Part shown: one piece after another, positions 8,034-15,677 of the stretch | How positions within the stretch are numbered: position 1 is the stretch's first letter | How the letters are laid out: each line of letters starts with the position of its first letter | NCBI RefSeq assembly: GCF_020404845.1 | Contig: NZ_JAIOJZ010000032.1 | Coordinates: 17,594-81,593 of the forward strand | Source: Streptomyces hyderabadensis | GTDB lineage: Bacteria > Actinomycetota > Actinomycetes > Streptomycetales > Streptomycetaceae | Length of the DNA: 64,000 nt | Reading direction: 5' to 3' | Translations under genes and position numbers: made by a program | Notes under the pieces: generated by a model | The model's input: only the letters and a program-made list of their open reading frames with translations | What the model was told of the DNA's origin: nothing | Database searches by the model: none

Positions 8034-8606
8034 TCACAACGCGGCCGGCAGGGTCCGCCACAGGTGCGGGCGGTCGGTGGCCGCCTTGAGGACGTCCAGC
8101 ACCACCGGGTGCGGCGCCGCGTACAGCTCCGGGTAGTCCGCCTCGCCCGCCGCGTGGTCCGGCGTGAAGGCCAACTGCTCCCCGTTCAGGGAGAACCGGG
8201 CGTTCACGCCGGGCTTGTTCCCGCGCGGATCCTGCCGGTGCCAGGCGCCGTCGAGGCGTACGGCGACCAGTCCGTGCACCACGTCGAGCCGCTGGTAGCA
8301 CAGCGCGGTGGGGATGTCCTCGGCCCGCAGCAGCGCGGCCAGCGCATGGGCCTTGGCGTAGCAGATGCCGGTGCGCCGCTCCAGGACGTCGGAGGCCCGC
8401 CAGGTGACGCGCGGGTCCCCGGAGTCCTGTGAGTGCGGGATGGTGTCCCGTACGAACTCGAAGGCCAGCCGCGCATAGGCATACGAGTCCTCCGCCTCCC
8501 TCGCCAGGCGGCCGGCCACCTCCCGTACGCGCGGGTGCTCGTGGTCGATGACCTCGTCGGCGGCCAGGTAGGCGGACAGGTCAGGGGTTTTCTGGATCAG
8601 CTCCAT
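8034..8606 (-). CDS. Transglutaminase-like (papain-fold) domain protein
   Basis: A 190-residue cytosolic protein with the transglutaminase/arylamine-peptidase fold. The probable triad is C82 in RRTGICYAKAHAL, H111 in DVVHGLVAV and D126 in WHRQDPRGN, so it should be catalytically competent, possibly as a protease, amidase or transferase. The start was placed at the ATG giving MELIQKTP; a GTG nine codons upstream is possible, and neither has a clear ribosome-binding site. A TATGCATA element 63 bp upstream also occurs before the DUF6421 operon, suggesting shared control. The substrate is unknown. Confidence 0.85.
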   Translation of the reverse strand: MELIQKTPDLSAYLAADEVIDHEHPRVREVAGRLAREAEDSYAYARLAFEFVRDTIPHSQDSGDPRVTWRASDVLERRTGICYAKAHALAALLRAEDIPTALCYQRLDVVHGLVAVRLDGAWHRQDPRGNKPGVNARFSLNGEQLAFTPDHAAGEADYPELYAAPHPVVLDVLKAATDRPHLWRTLPAAL

Positions 8607-8668
8607 GCCCGCAGAGCATAGGAACGCGATCACCCGAAGGTCAATGACTTTTCAGGTGACCGCATACC

Positions 8669-8676
8669 TATGCATA
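8669..8676. promoter_or_regulatory. TATGCATA element upstream of transglutaminase-like gene
   Basis: Palindromic octamer TATGCATA flanked by C and C (CCTATGCATACTC), 63 bp upstream of the 8606 start. The same octamer lies upstream of the DUF6421 gene. In this G+C-rich context two copies in two nearby promoter regions are unlikely by chance. Confidence 0.45.
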
Positions 8677-8694
8677 CTCGCGACCGTGCTCGGC

Positions 8695-9765
8695 TCAGCG
8701 CGCCGCCTCCTCCTTGAGGGCGGCCACGAACGCGTCCACGTCGTCCTCGGTGGTGTCGAAGGCGCACATCCAGCGCACGTCCCCGGCGGCCTCGTCCCAG
8801 AAGTAGAACCGGAACCGCTTCTGCAGGCGCTCGCTCACCTCGTGCGGCAGCCGGGCGAAGACGGCGTTGGCCTGCACCGGGTAGAGGATCTCGACCCCGT
8901 GCACGGCGCGCACGCCCTCGGCCAGCCGCTGGGCCATCTCGTTGGAGTGCCGGGCGTTGCGCAGCCACAGGTCCTTGGCGAGCAGCGCCTCCAGCTGCAC
9001 GGACACGAAGCGCATCTTGGAGGCGAGCTGCATGGACAGCTTGCGCAGGTGCTTCATGTGCCGCACGGCGTCCTGGTTCAGCACCACCACCGCCTCGCCG
9101 AACAGGGCGCCGTTCTTGGTGCCGCCGAGGGAGAGGAGGTCGACCCCGACCGCGTTGGTGAACGTGCGCATGGGCACGTCCAGGGAGGCGGCGGCGTTGG
9201 CTATCCGGGAGCCGTCCAGGTGCACCTTCATGCCGTGCGCGTGGGCGTGCTCGCAGATGGCCCGGATCTCCTCGGGCGTGTAGAGGGTGCCCAGCTCGGT
9301 GCTCTGGGTGATCGAGACGACCTGCGGCATCGCCCGGTGCTCGTCGTCCCAGCCGTACGCCTGCCGGTCGATCAGGTCGGGGGTGAGCTTGCCGTCGGGG
9401 GTGGGGACGGTGAGCAGCTTGAGGCCGCCCATGCGCTCGGGGGCGCCGCCCTCGTCGACGTTGATGTGCGCGCTCTCGGCGCAGATCACCGCGCCCCAGC
9501 GGTCGGTGACCGCCTGGAGGGCGACGACGTTGGCGCCGGTGCCGTTGAAGACCGGGAACGCCTCCGCGCCCGAGCCGAAGTGGCTGCGGATCACGCGCTG
9601 GAGGTTCTCGGTGTACTCGTCCTCGCCGTACGCGATCTGGTGCCCGCCGTTGGCCAGCGCCAGGGCGGCGAGCACCTCCGGGTGGGCACCGGCGTAGTTG
9701 TCACTGGCGAAACCGCGGACCTCGGGGTCGTGATGGCGACGCGCGTCGGTCTTCGGGGGGTTCAC
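8695..9765 (-). CDS. Low-specificity L-threonine aldolase family enzyme
   Basis: A 356-residue PLP-dependent fold-type I enzyme of the beta-eliminating lyase/threonine aldolase family, which cleaves L-threonine or other beta-hydroxy amino acids to glycine and an aldehyde. The Schiff-base lysine is K217 in LLSLGGTKNGALF. The substrate-pocket segments FASDNYAGAHPEV (19-31) and HLDGSRIANAA (182-192) are intact. Its GTG start overlaps the SDR stop codon (GTGA), so it is translationally coupled to the SDR and through it to DUF6421. The neighbourhood suggests a reaction on a hydroxy amino acid or its oxidation product; the real substrate may differ from threonine. Confidence 0.9.
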   Translation of the reverse strand: MNPPKTDARRHHDPEVRGFASDNYAGAHPEVLAALALANGGHQIAYGEDEYTENLQRVIRSHFGSGAEAFPVFNGTGANVVALQAVTDRWGAVICAESAHINVDEGGAPERMGGLKLLTVPTPDGKLTPDLIDRQAYGWDDEHRAMPQVVSITQSTELGTLYTPEEIRAICEHAHAHGMKVHLDGSRIANAAASLDVPMRTFTNAVGVDLLSLGGTKNGALFGEAVVVLNQDAVRHMKHLRKLSMQLASKMRFVSVQLEALLAKDLWLRNARHSNEMAQRLAEGVRAVHGVEILYPVQANAVFARLPHEVSERLQKRFRFYFWDEAAGDVRWMCAFDTTEDDVDAFVAALKEEAAR

Positions 9766-10508
9766 GGCTTCTCGGTCAGCCACAGGCGGTTTCCGTTCAC
9801 TTCCGCGGCGGGCTTGTCCCAGACCCCGGCGACCGCCTCGGCCAGGTCGCGCACGTCCGTGAAGCCCGCGAACTTCGCGTTGGGGCGCTCGGCGCGCATC
9901 GCGTCGTGCACCAACGCCTTGACCACCAGGATCGCAGCCGCCGACGTCGGCCCCTGCTCGCCCCCCGCCTTGCGGAAGTAGTCCGCCATGGCCAGCGTCC
10001 ACGCCTCGGCGGCGGCCTTGGCGGCGGAGTAGGCGGCGTTGCCCGCGGTGGGGCTGGCCGCGCCCGCGGCGCTGATCAGGACGTAGCGGCCGCGGTCGCT
10101 GCGCTGCAGCGCTTCGTGGAAGGCGAGGGAGGTGTGCTGCACAGTGCGGATCAGCAGCTTCTCCAGCAAGTCCCAGTCGCCGAGTTCGGTCTTGGTGAAG
10201 GTCTTGCTGCCGCGCCAGCCGCCGACGAGGTGGACCATGCCGTCGACGTGGCCGAACTCCTTCTCGGTGCGGTCGGCCCAGGCCCGGGTGGAGTCCAGGT
10301 CCAGCAGGTCCACGGTCTCGCCGGTGACGGTGGCACCGCCGTGCGCGTAGCGTGCCGCGTCCACCGCTTCGGCCAGCCGCTCCGGGTCGTTGTCCGCGCC
10401 GACGACGGTCGCACCCGCCTCGGCGAGCCGCAGCAGCGCGGCCCGTCCGGCGGGTCCGCCCGCCCCGGCCACCGCGATCACCGCGCCGTCGAGCGCCCCG
10501 TTCCCCAT
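9762..10508 (-). CDS. Short-chain dehydrogenase/reductase
   Basis: A 248-residue classical SDR with a Rossmann nucleotide-binding loop AVAGAGGPAGRA (about residues 12-23), though the usual TGxxxGxG is altered to AGxGGPAG. Catalytic residues are S146, Y160 and K164 (ISAAGAA and AAYSAAKAA). It should oxidise or reduce a hydroxyl/keto group with NAD(P)(H). It is the middle gene of the DUF6421-SDR-threonine aldolase unit, 56 bp after DUF6421 and overlapping the aldolase by four bases. Coupling with a beta-hydroxy amino acid lyase is the main clue to function. Confidence 0.88.
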   Translation of the reverse strand: MGNGALDGAVIAVAGAGGPAGRAALLRLAEAGATVVGADNDPERLAEAVDAARYAHGGATVTGETVDLLDLDSTRAWADRTEKEFGHVDGMVHLVGGWRGSKTFTKTELGDWDLLEKLLIRTVQHTSLAFHEALQRSDRGRYVLISAAGAASPTAGNAAYSAAKAAAEAWTLAMADYFRKAGGEQGPTSAAAILVVKALVHDAMRAERPNAKFAGFTDVRDLAEAVAGVWDKPAAEVNGNRLWLTEKP

Positions 10509-10564
10509 GGTCCTCGCCTCCCGAGCCTGTTGCCGTGCCTGTGCCTGCCCGCCGGTGCCGTCGC

Positions 10565-11968
10565 TCACGCGGCGGCCCGCTCGGCGCCGTCCGCGGCCCT
10601 GGTGATGCCCCGGGTCGAGGCGATCACCTTCTTGAGCTTCTTGGACAGGGCCTCGTAGAACATGCTCAGCGGAAACTCGTCCGGAAGCACGTCGTCGACG
10701 AGTTTGCGCGGCGGCAGGGACAGGTCCAGGGCGTCGGGGCCCTTGGCCCACTTCGAGCCCGGGTGCGGGGCGAGGTAGGTGGCGACCAGCTCGTAGCCGG
10801 CGAACCAGTGGACGATCTTCGGGCGGTCGATGCCGTCGCGGTAGAGCTTCTCGATCTCGGCGCACAGCTGGTTGGTGACCTGCGGGGCGCGCTGCCAGTC
10901 GATGAAGAGCTTGTTGTCGGTCCAGCGGACGACGTCGTGCTTGTGCAGGTAGGCGAAGAGGAGCTGGCCGCCGAGGCCGTCGTAGTTGCGCACCCGCTCG
11001 CCGGTCACCGGGAAGCGGAACATGCGGTCGAAGAGCACCGCGTACTGCACGTCACGGGCCTGCGGGACGCCGTCGTCCGCGAGCTTCACGGCCTCCTTGA
11101 AGGCAGTGAGGTCGCAGCGCAGCTCCTCCAGGCCGTACATCCAGAACGGCTGGCGCTGCTTGATCATGAACGGGTCGAAGGGCAGGTCGCCGTGGCTGTG
11201 GGTGCGGTCGTGGACCATGTCCCACAGGACGAACGCCTCCTCGCAGCGCTTCTGGTCGTGGACCATCGCGGCCACGTCCTCGGGCAGCTCCAGGCCCAGC
11301 AGCTCCACGGCGGCCTCGGTGACACGGCGGAAGCGGGCGGCCTCGCGGTCGCAGAAGATGCCGCCCCAGGAGAAGCGCTCGGGGGCCTCGCGCACGGCGA
11401 TGGTCTCCGGGAAGAGGACGGCCGAGTTGGTGTCGTAGCCGGCCGTGAAGTCCTCGAAGGTGATGCCGCAGAACAGCGGGTTGTCGTAGCGGGTGCGCTC
11501 CAGTTCGGCCAGCCAGTCGGGCCAGACCATGCGCAGCACGACCGCTTCGAGGTTGCGGTCCGGGTTGCCGTTCTGCGTGTACATCGGGAAGACGACCAGG
11601 TGCTGGAGGCCGTCCGCGCGGTTCGCGGCAGGCTGGAAGGCCAGCAGGGAATCGAGGAAGTCGGGCACCTCGAAGCCGCCGTCGGCCCACCGGCCGAGGT
11701 CGGTGACCAGGGCCTCGTGGTAGGCCCGGTCGTGCGGCAGCAGCGGGGACAGCTCGCGCACGGCCTCGGTGACGCGGCGCACGGCGTCCTCGGCGGCGGC
11801 CCGCTCGGGGGCGCCCTCGGCGTCGAAGTCGATCGACCCGTCCTTGGACTGCCATGGCCGGATCCGTTCCACGGCATCCTTGAGCACGGGCCACGCCGGG
11901 TGCTCCACCACCCTGCTCGCCGGAGGAACGTTCTCCTCCGCACCCACCTGCACAAGAATTTCCGTCAT
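10565..11968 (-). CDS. DUF6421 family protein
   Basis: A 467-residue conserved actinobacterial protein of unknown function. It lacks a signal peptide or membrane segments. A histidine/aspartate-rich stretch, DMVHDRTHSHGD (about residues 250-261), could bind metal, and several Trp-rich conserved blocks (WMYGLEELRCDL, RNYDGLGGQLLFAYLHKHDV) point to an enzyme rather than a regulator. It is the promoter-proximal gene of an operon with an SDR and a threonine-aldolase-like enzyme. A perfect CGTATGCATACG palindrome lies 38 bp upstream of its ATG. The family assignment is from memory of similar Streptomyces proteins; its chemistry is unknown. Confidence 0.8.
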   Translation of the reverse strand: MTEILVQVGAEENVPPASRVVEHPAWPVLKDAVERIRPWQSKDGSIDFDAEGAPERAAAEDAVRRVTEAVRELSPLLPHDRAYHEALVTDLGRWADGGFEVPDFLDSLLAFQPAANRADGLQHLVVFPMYTQNGNPDRNLEAVVLRMVWPDWLAELERTRYDNPLFCGITFEDFTAGYDTNSAVLFPETIAVREAPERFSWGGIFCDREAARFRRVTEAAVELLGLELPEDVAAMVHDQKRCEEAFVLWDMVHDRTHSHGDLPFDPFMIKQRQPFWMYGLEELRCDLTAFKEAVKLADDGVPQARDVQYAVLFDRMFRFPVTGERVRNYDGLGGQLLFAYLHKHDVVRWTDNKLFIDWQRAPQVTNQLCAEIEKLYRDGIDRPKIVHWFAGYELVATYLAPHPGSKWAKGPDALDLSLPPRKLVDDVLPDEFPLSMFYEALSKKLKKVIASTRGITRAADGAERAAA

Positions 11969-12005
11969 GTCCCATCCTCCACGGGAGAAGCTTGCGTCAA
12001 GACAC

Positions 12006-12017
12006 CGTATGCATACG
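12006..12017. promoter_or_regulatory. CGTATGCATACG palindrome upstream of DUF6421 operon
   Basis: Perfect 12-bp palindrome containing TATGCATA, 38 bp upstream of the DUF6421 start. It shares the octamer with the interval before the transglutaminase-like gene and is a candidate common operator. Confidence 0.5.
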
Positions 12018-12093
12018 ACGTTTCTCCTATCAAGGGGAGGCTCCGTAAATTATCCTGCCTCACCCCGGGCATCGCCGCATTTTTTCCTGTCGA

Positions 12094-12117
12094 GCGCCGG
12101 ATTCGTATACCCGGCGC
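12094..12117. repeat. Inverted repeat upstream of glycerophosphodiesterase gene
   Basis: GCGCCGG (12094-12100) pairs with CCGGCGC (12111-12117) around a 10-nt loop. It lies between the divergent DUF6421 and GDPD genes, so an operator or RNA hairpin role is possible. Confidence 0.3.
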
Positions 12118-12195
12118 GGCAGGGGGGAAACGGTCCGGCAGGGCCGTTAGGCTGCCGCCCTGCCCACGCCGACGTCGACGGAAGCGAGTCGAGCC

Positions 12196-12879
12196 TTGAA
12201 CTTCCTCACCATCGGTCACCGCGGAGCGATGGGTGTCGAACCCGAGAACACCCTGCGTTCCTTCGTCGCCGCCGAGCGGGCGGGCCTCGACGTCGTCGAA
12301 CTGGACCTGCACCTGAGCAAGGACGGCGCGCTCGTCGTCATGCACGACGCCGACGTGGACCGCACCACCGACGGCACCGGTGCGATCGCCGACAAGACGC
12401 TGGAGGAGCTGCGTGCCCTGGACGCGGGCCGGGGGGAGCGGGTCCCCGTCTTCGAGGAGGCGCTGGACGCCGTCTCGGTGCCGCTGCAGGCCGAGATCAA
12501 GGACGTGGCGGCCGCGCGCGTCCTCGCCGAGGTGATGCTCCGCCGGGATCTGGTGGACCGGGTGGAGGTGATCTCGTTCCACGACGAGGCCATCGTCGAG
12601 ATCGCCCGGCTCGTGCCGGGGGTGCGGACCGCGCTGGTCGCGCAGTACTACGGCCCGGAGGTCGTGGACCGCGCCGTGGCGGCGGGCGCCCGGACGCTGT
12701 GCCTGGACATCAACCGGGTCACGCTGGAGATCGTGCGGAAGGCCCGCAAGGAGGGACTGCGGGTGTTCTGCTGGACCGTGAACACCCAGGACCACCTGCG
12801 GCTGGTGCGCGCCCTGGGCCTGGACGGCGCGACGACCGACTACCCGGAGATCAAGCGCACGGGTCGCTTCACGGCCTGA
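12196..12879 (+). CDS. Glycerophosphodiester phosphodiesterase family protein
   Basis: A 227-residue TIM-barrel GDPD that hydrolyses glycerophosphodiesters to sn-glycerol 3-phosphate and an alcohol. Family motifs are present in order: IGHRGAMGVEPENTL (about residues 6-20, catalytic His and metal-binding Glu), ELDLHLSKDGALVVMHD (34-50) with the second catalytic His, then EIKD. There is no signal peptide, so it is cytosolic and probably recycles phospholipid head groups. Translation appears to start at TTG; no other start gives the conserved N-terminus. A TAGGCT -10-like hexamer lies about 40 bp upstream. It ends just before a strong bidirectional hairpin. Confidence 0.93.
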   Translation: MNFLTIGHRGAMGVEPENTLRSFVAAERAGLDVVELDLHLSKDGALVVMHDADVDRTTDGTGAIADKTLEELRALDAGRGERVPVFEEALDAVSVPLQAEIKDVAAARVLAEVMLRRDLVDRVEVISFHDEAIVEIARLVPGVRTALVAQYYGPEVVDRAVAAGARTLCLDINRVTLEIVRKARKEGLRVFCWTVNTQDHLRLVRALGLDGATTDYPEIKRTGRFTA

Positions 12880-12890
12880 GCGGCCTGAGC

Positions 12891-12921
12891 GGCCTCGGTG
12901 GCCGCCGTGGCCGCCGAGGCC
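12891..12921. terminator. Bidirectional hairpin between GDPD and GNAT genes
   Basis: 13-bp stem (12891-12903 with 12909-12921, one G-U-capable mismatch) and a 5-nt loop between two convergent genes. It can serve both transcripts. Confidence 0.75.
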
Positions 12922-12937
12922 CGGGCGGCCGCACGCG

Positions 12938-13477
12938 TCACACCAGCGGCTTGACCAGCAGTTCGAACCGGAGGTCGTCGCGCTGCGGGATGCCGAAGCG
13001 CTCGTCGCCGTACGGGAAGGGGGTCATCTCGCCCGTACGGCGGTAGCCGCGGCGCTCGTACCAGGCGATGAGGTCCTCGCGCACGGAGATCACGGTCATG
13101 TGCATCTCCGTGACGCCCCACGTCGCGCGGGCCTGCCGCTCGGCCTCCGCGATGATCGTCTTGCCGAGTCCTGCGCCCTGGAGCGCCGGGCTGACGGCGA
13201 ACATCCCGAAGTAGGCGTGCGCGCCGCGGTGCTCCAGCTGGCAGCAGGCCACGATCCTGCCCTCCCGCTCCACCGTCAGCAGCCGGCTGTCCGGCGCCTT
13301 GACGACCTCCAGCACGCCCTGCGGGTCGGTGCGCTGCCCCTCGAGGATGTCCGCCTCGGTGGTCCACCCGGCCCGGCTGGCGTCGCCCCGGTACGCGGAC
13401 TCTATGAGCGCCACGAGCGCGTCCACGTCGGCGTCGGTGGCGTCGCGGTAGGTCAGCGGGCTGGCGGCGGTGTCCAT
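12938..13477 (-). CDS. GNAT family N-acetyltransferase
   Basis: A 179-residue acetyl-CoA-dependent acetyltransferase. The acetyl-CoA loop region FAVSPALQGAGLGKTIIAEAERQAR (V/I-x-P-x-x-Q-G-x-G-x-G, about residues 94-118) is clear, and the C-terminal YERRGYRRTGEMTPFPYGD is the usual strand beta-6/7 region. The start is the ATG giving MDTAASPLTYRDATDAD; the open frame extends a few codons upstream without support. The gene is monocistronic and convergent with GDPD. The acceptor substrate cannot be predicted. Confidence 0.88.
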   Translation of the reverse strand: MDTAASPLTYRDATDADVDALVALIESAYRGDASRAGWTTEADILEGQRTDPQGVLEVVKAPDSRLLTVEREGRIVACCQLEHRGAHAYFGMFAVSPALQGAGLGKTIIAEAERQARATWGVTEMHMTVISVREDLIAWYERRGYRRTGEMTPFPYGDERFGIPQRDDLRFELLVKPLV

Positions 13478-13547
13478 GGGGCGTCTCCGGTTCGGTCTCG
13501 GGCACGGCGCGGGCACCGATGAGCGTAACGCCGTCGGTGCCCGCCGC

Positions 13548-13553
13548 TAGTCT
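13548..13553 (+). promoter_or_regulatory. -10 element of a probable leaderless transcript (VOC gene)
   Basis: TAGTCT lies eight bases upstream of the ATG at 13562, leaving no room for a ribosome-binding site. Transcription from the ATG or a base beside it is inferred. Confidence 0.5.
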
Positions 13554-13561
13554 CGGGACGC

Positions 13562-13954
13562 ATGGTGCATGTACTGGGCAGCCGGACCCTGCTCCGCCCC
13601 ACCGACCCCGATCGCTCCCGCGCCTTCTACGGCGAGCAGCTCGGTCTCGCCGTCCACCGGGAGTTCGGCACCGGTCCGGAGCGGGGCACCGTCTACTTCC
13701 TCGGCGGCGGCTTCCTGGAGGTCTCCGGGCGCTCCGACACCCCCCTCACCCCCGGGCTCGCCCTGTGGCTCCAGGTCGAGGACGCGGCTGCGGCCCACGA
13801 GGAACTGCGCGCGAAGGGGGTCGAGATCGTGCGACCGCCGGTCAAGGAGCCGTGGGGGCTGGTGGAGATGTGGATCGCGGACCCGGACGGCACCCGGATC
13901 GTGCTGGTGGAGGTGCCCGCGGAGCATCCGCTGCGCTACCGGCCCGGGATCTGA
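13562..13954 (+). CDS. VOC family (glyoxalase/bleomycin resistance) protein
   Basis: A 130-residue single-domain vicinal oxygen chelate protein. The two beta-alpha-beta-beta-beta modules are visible, starting LGSRTLLRPTDPDRSRAFYGEQLGLAVHREF and ending WGLVEMWIADPDGTRIVLVEVP, the terminal Glu of which is a normal metal ligand. Members include glyoxalase I, extradiol dioxygenases and drug-sequestering proteins; which of these applies is not visible. It is preceded by a leaderless-type promoter and followed 154 bp later by a two-domain relative on the same strand. Confidence 0.85.
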   Translation: MVHVLGSRTLLRPTDPDRSRAFYGEQLGLAVHREFGTGPERGTVYFLGGGFLEVSGRSDTPLTPGLALWLQVEDAAAAHEELRAKGVEIVRPPVKEPWGLVEMWIADPDGTRIVLVEVPAEHPLRYRPGI

Positions 13955-14108
13955 GCCGCCGGACGGAAACGGGGCCGGGCGCGTACGTCGCCGGGCGCGT
14001 ACGTCGCCGGATGGCCGCGGTCGCGGGCCGGCCTTAGCGTGCTGGAGGGGGCCTCGGTGTGCTGGGGGGATGTACGGTCCACGGCCCCGGCGGAAGGACG
14101 CCACCACG

Positions 14109-14873
14109 ATGAAGCTCCACGAACCGGTGACCGGCGGGCCCTGCTGGGCGGAGCTGGGGACCACCGACCTGGAAGCGGCCAAGCGGTTCTACACCAAGCT
14201 GTTCGGCTGGTACCCGGAGACGGACCCGCGGCAGCAGGCGGGCGGCTACACGATCGCCAGGATCGACGGCGCGGCGGTCGCCGCCCTGACGCCGCTGTAC
14301 CAGCAGGGTCAGCCGGTCGCCTGGAACGTGTCGTTCGCCGTGCGCGACGCCGACGCGGCCGCGCGGCAGGTGACGGCGGCCGGCGGGGTGGCCCTCCAGG
14401 GGCCCACCGACGTCTTCGACTCGGGCCGGTTCGTGGTGGCCGCCGACCCGGGCGGGGCGGTGTTCCAGTTGTGGCAGGGGCGCTCGTTCCCCGGTGCCGG
14501 GCTGTTCAACGCGCCCGGCTCGCTGGGCTGGGTGGAGCTGCTGACCCGGGAGCCCGGCCGGGCCGCCGACTTCTACACGACGGTGTTCGGCTGGAGCGTC
14601 GGCGCCTCGGACCGCTATCCGCAGTGGGGCATCGACGGGGCGGACTTCGGCGGCATGGTGACGATGGACGACAAGTTCCCGCACGAGGTGCCGGCGCACT
14701 GGCTGCCGTACTTCGCGGTGGCGGACGTGAACACCGTCGCGGTCGACGCGACCGACGGCGGCGGCACCGTGCTCATGGAGCCCACCTCCGTGCCCGACGG
14801 CCCGCGCATCGCGGTACTGCGGGACCCGCAGGGCGCGATGTTCGGCGTCTACCGAGCGGGCGACGAGCGCTGA
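14109..14873 (+). CDS. Tandem-domain VOC family protein
   Basis: A 254-residue protein made of two VOC domains, residues about 8-122 (CWAELGTTDLEAAKRFYTKLFGW) and about 135-250 (LGWVELLTREPGRAADFYTTVFGW). The repeated FY-x-x-x-FGW pattern marks the CFP-30B/hydroxylase-like subgroup frequent in Streptomyces. It is cytosolic, with no signal. It follows the single-domain VOC gene, but 154 bp separate them, so co-transcription is uncertain. The function is unknown; metal-dependent chemistry or small-molecule binding is the family expectation. Confidence 0.85.
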   Translation: MKLHEPVTGGPCWAELGTTDLEAAKRFYTKLFGWYPETDPRQQAGGYTIARIDGAAVAALTPLYQQGQPVAWNVSFAVRDADAAARQVTAAGGVALQGPTDVFDSGRFVVAADPGGAVFQLWQGRSFPGAGLFNAPGSLGWVELLTREPGRAADFYTTVFGWSVGASDRYPQWGIDGADFGGMVTMDDKFPHEVPAHWLPYFAVADVNTVAVDATDGGGTVLMEPTSVPDGPRIAVLRDPQGAMFGVYRAGDER

Positions 14874-14990
14874 CCCGCTCCGCGCGGCGGCGGCACCCGG
14901 GCAGCTCGGGCCCGCGGCGCCGGGCAGCGTGCGACACCCGCCGCCCGCCGGACGGTGACACGCCCCGACCCGCCCGGCCGCCGGGCCCCG

Positions 14991-15114
14991 CAGGCCCGCA
15001 GCGCGTCCGGCCGCCGCTCTGACTGGCACGGCAGCCCACGTGGGTCGGTCCTGCCCGGCGTGGACGGGCCCGGCAGGGTGAGTCGGCGGCGCTGCTCAGG
15101 CCCGCAGCGCGTCC
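14991..15114. repeat. 18-bp direct repeat spanning the marR 3' end
   Basis: CAGGCCCGCAGCGCGTCC occurs at 14991-15008 and again at 15097-15114, the second copy encoding the last residues of the MarR protein. The 222-bp interval between the VOC and MarR genes otherwise holds no gene. Confidence 0.5.
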
Positions 15115-15677
15115 AGCCGTCCCTCCAGCTGCCCCAGCAGCCCGCCGAGCAGCGCCGCCAGTTCGCCCTGCCGGGGCCCGTCCACGCCGGACAGGACGGC
15201 CGACTCGTAGGCGAGCTGTTCGGGCAGGATGCCGTCGACGAGGTCGCGTCCGGTGTCCGTGAGCCGGACGTGGGCGACCCGGCGGTCGCGGGTGTCGCCG
15301 CGCCGCTCGACGAGGCCGCGCTCGGTGAGCTGCTTGAGGCGCTTGGTCACGGCGGCGCCGGACGAGAAGGTCTCCCGGGCCAGCTCCCCGGGGGTCAGTT
15401 CGTGTCCGGTGCGGCGCAGCGCACCGAGCAGGTCGAACTCCGCCCGGCTGAGGCCCGCGCGCCGCAGCGGGGCGTCCTCGGCCTGCTGCAGGAGGGCGGC
15501 GCAGCGGTTGATGCGGCCGATGATCTCCATGGGCCCGGTGTCGAGATCCGGGTGGACGGCGCGCCACTGGCGTACGACCGCGGCCACGGTGTCGCCGCCC
15601 GGCCCCGTCCCGCCGTCGCCGGAACCGGCACGCGAACCGGCTCCCCCGTCGTTCGCTCCCCCGTCGGTTGCGGTCAT
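15096..15677 (-). CDS. MarR-family transcriptional regulator
   Basis: A 193-residue winged-helix regulator. The domain starts at about residue 35 (RQWRAVHPDLDTGPMEIIGRINR), with the recognition region ELTPGELARETFSSGAAVTKRLKQLTERGLVERR (about 95-128) and the wing DTRDRRVAHVRLTDTGRDL. A Gly/Ala-rich N-terminal tail of about 30 residues is unusual and probably disordered. Its ATG overlaps the stop codon of the upstream FUSC exporter gene (ATGA), so it is translated with the transporter it presumably represses. The matching operator is most likely the A+T-rich palindrome pair in front of the FUSC gene. Confidence 0.92.
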   Translation of the reverse strand: MTATDGGANDGGAGSRAGSGDGGTGPGGDTVAAVVRQWRAVHPDLDTGPMEIIGRINRCAALLQQAEDAPLRRAGLSRAEFDLLGALRRTGHELTPGELARETFSSGAAVTKRLKQLTERGLVERRGDTRDRRVAHVRLTDTGRDLVDGILPEQLAYESAVLSGVDGPRQGELAALLGGLLGQLEGRLDALRA

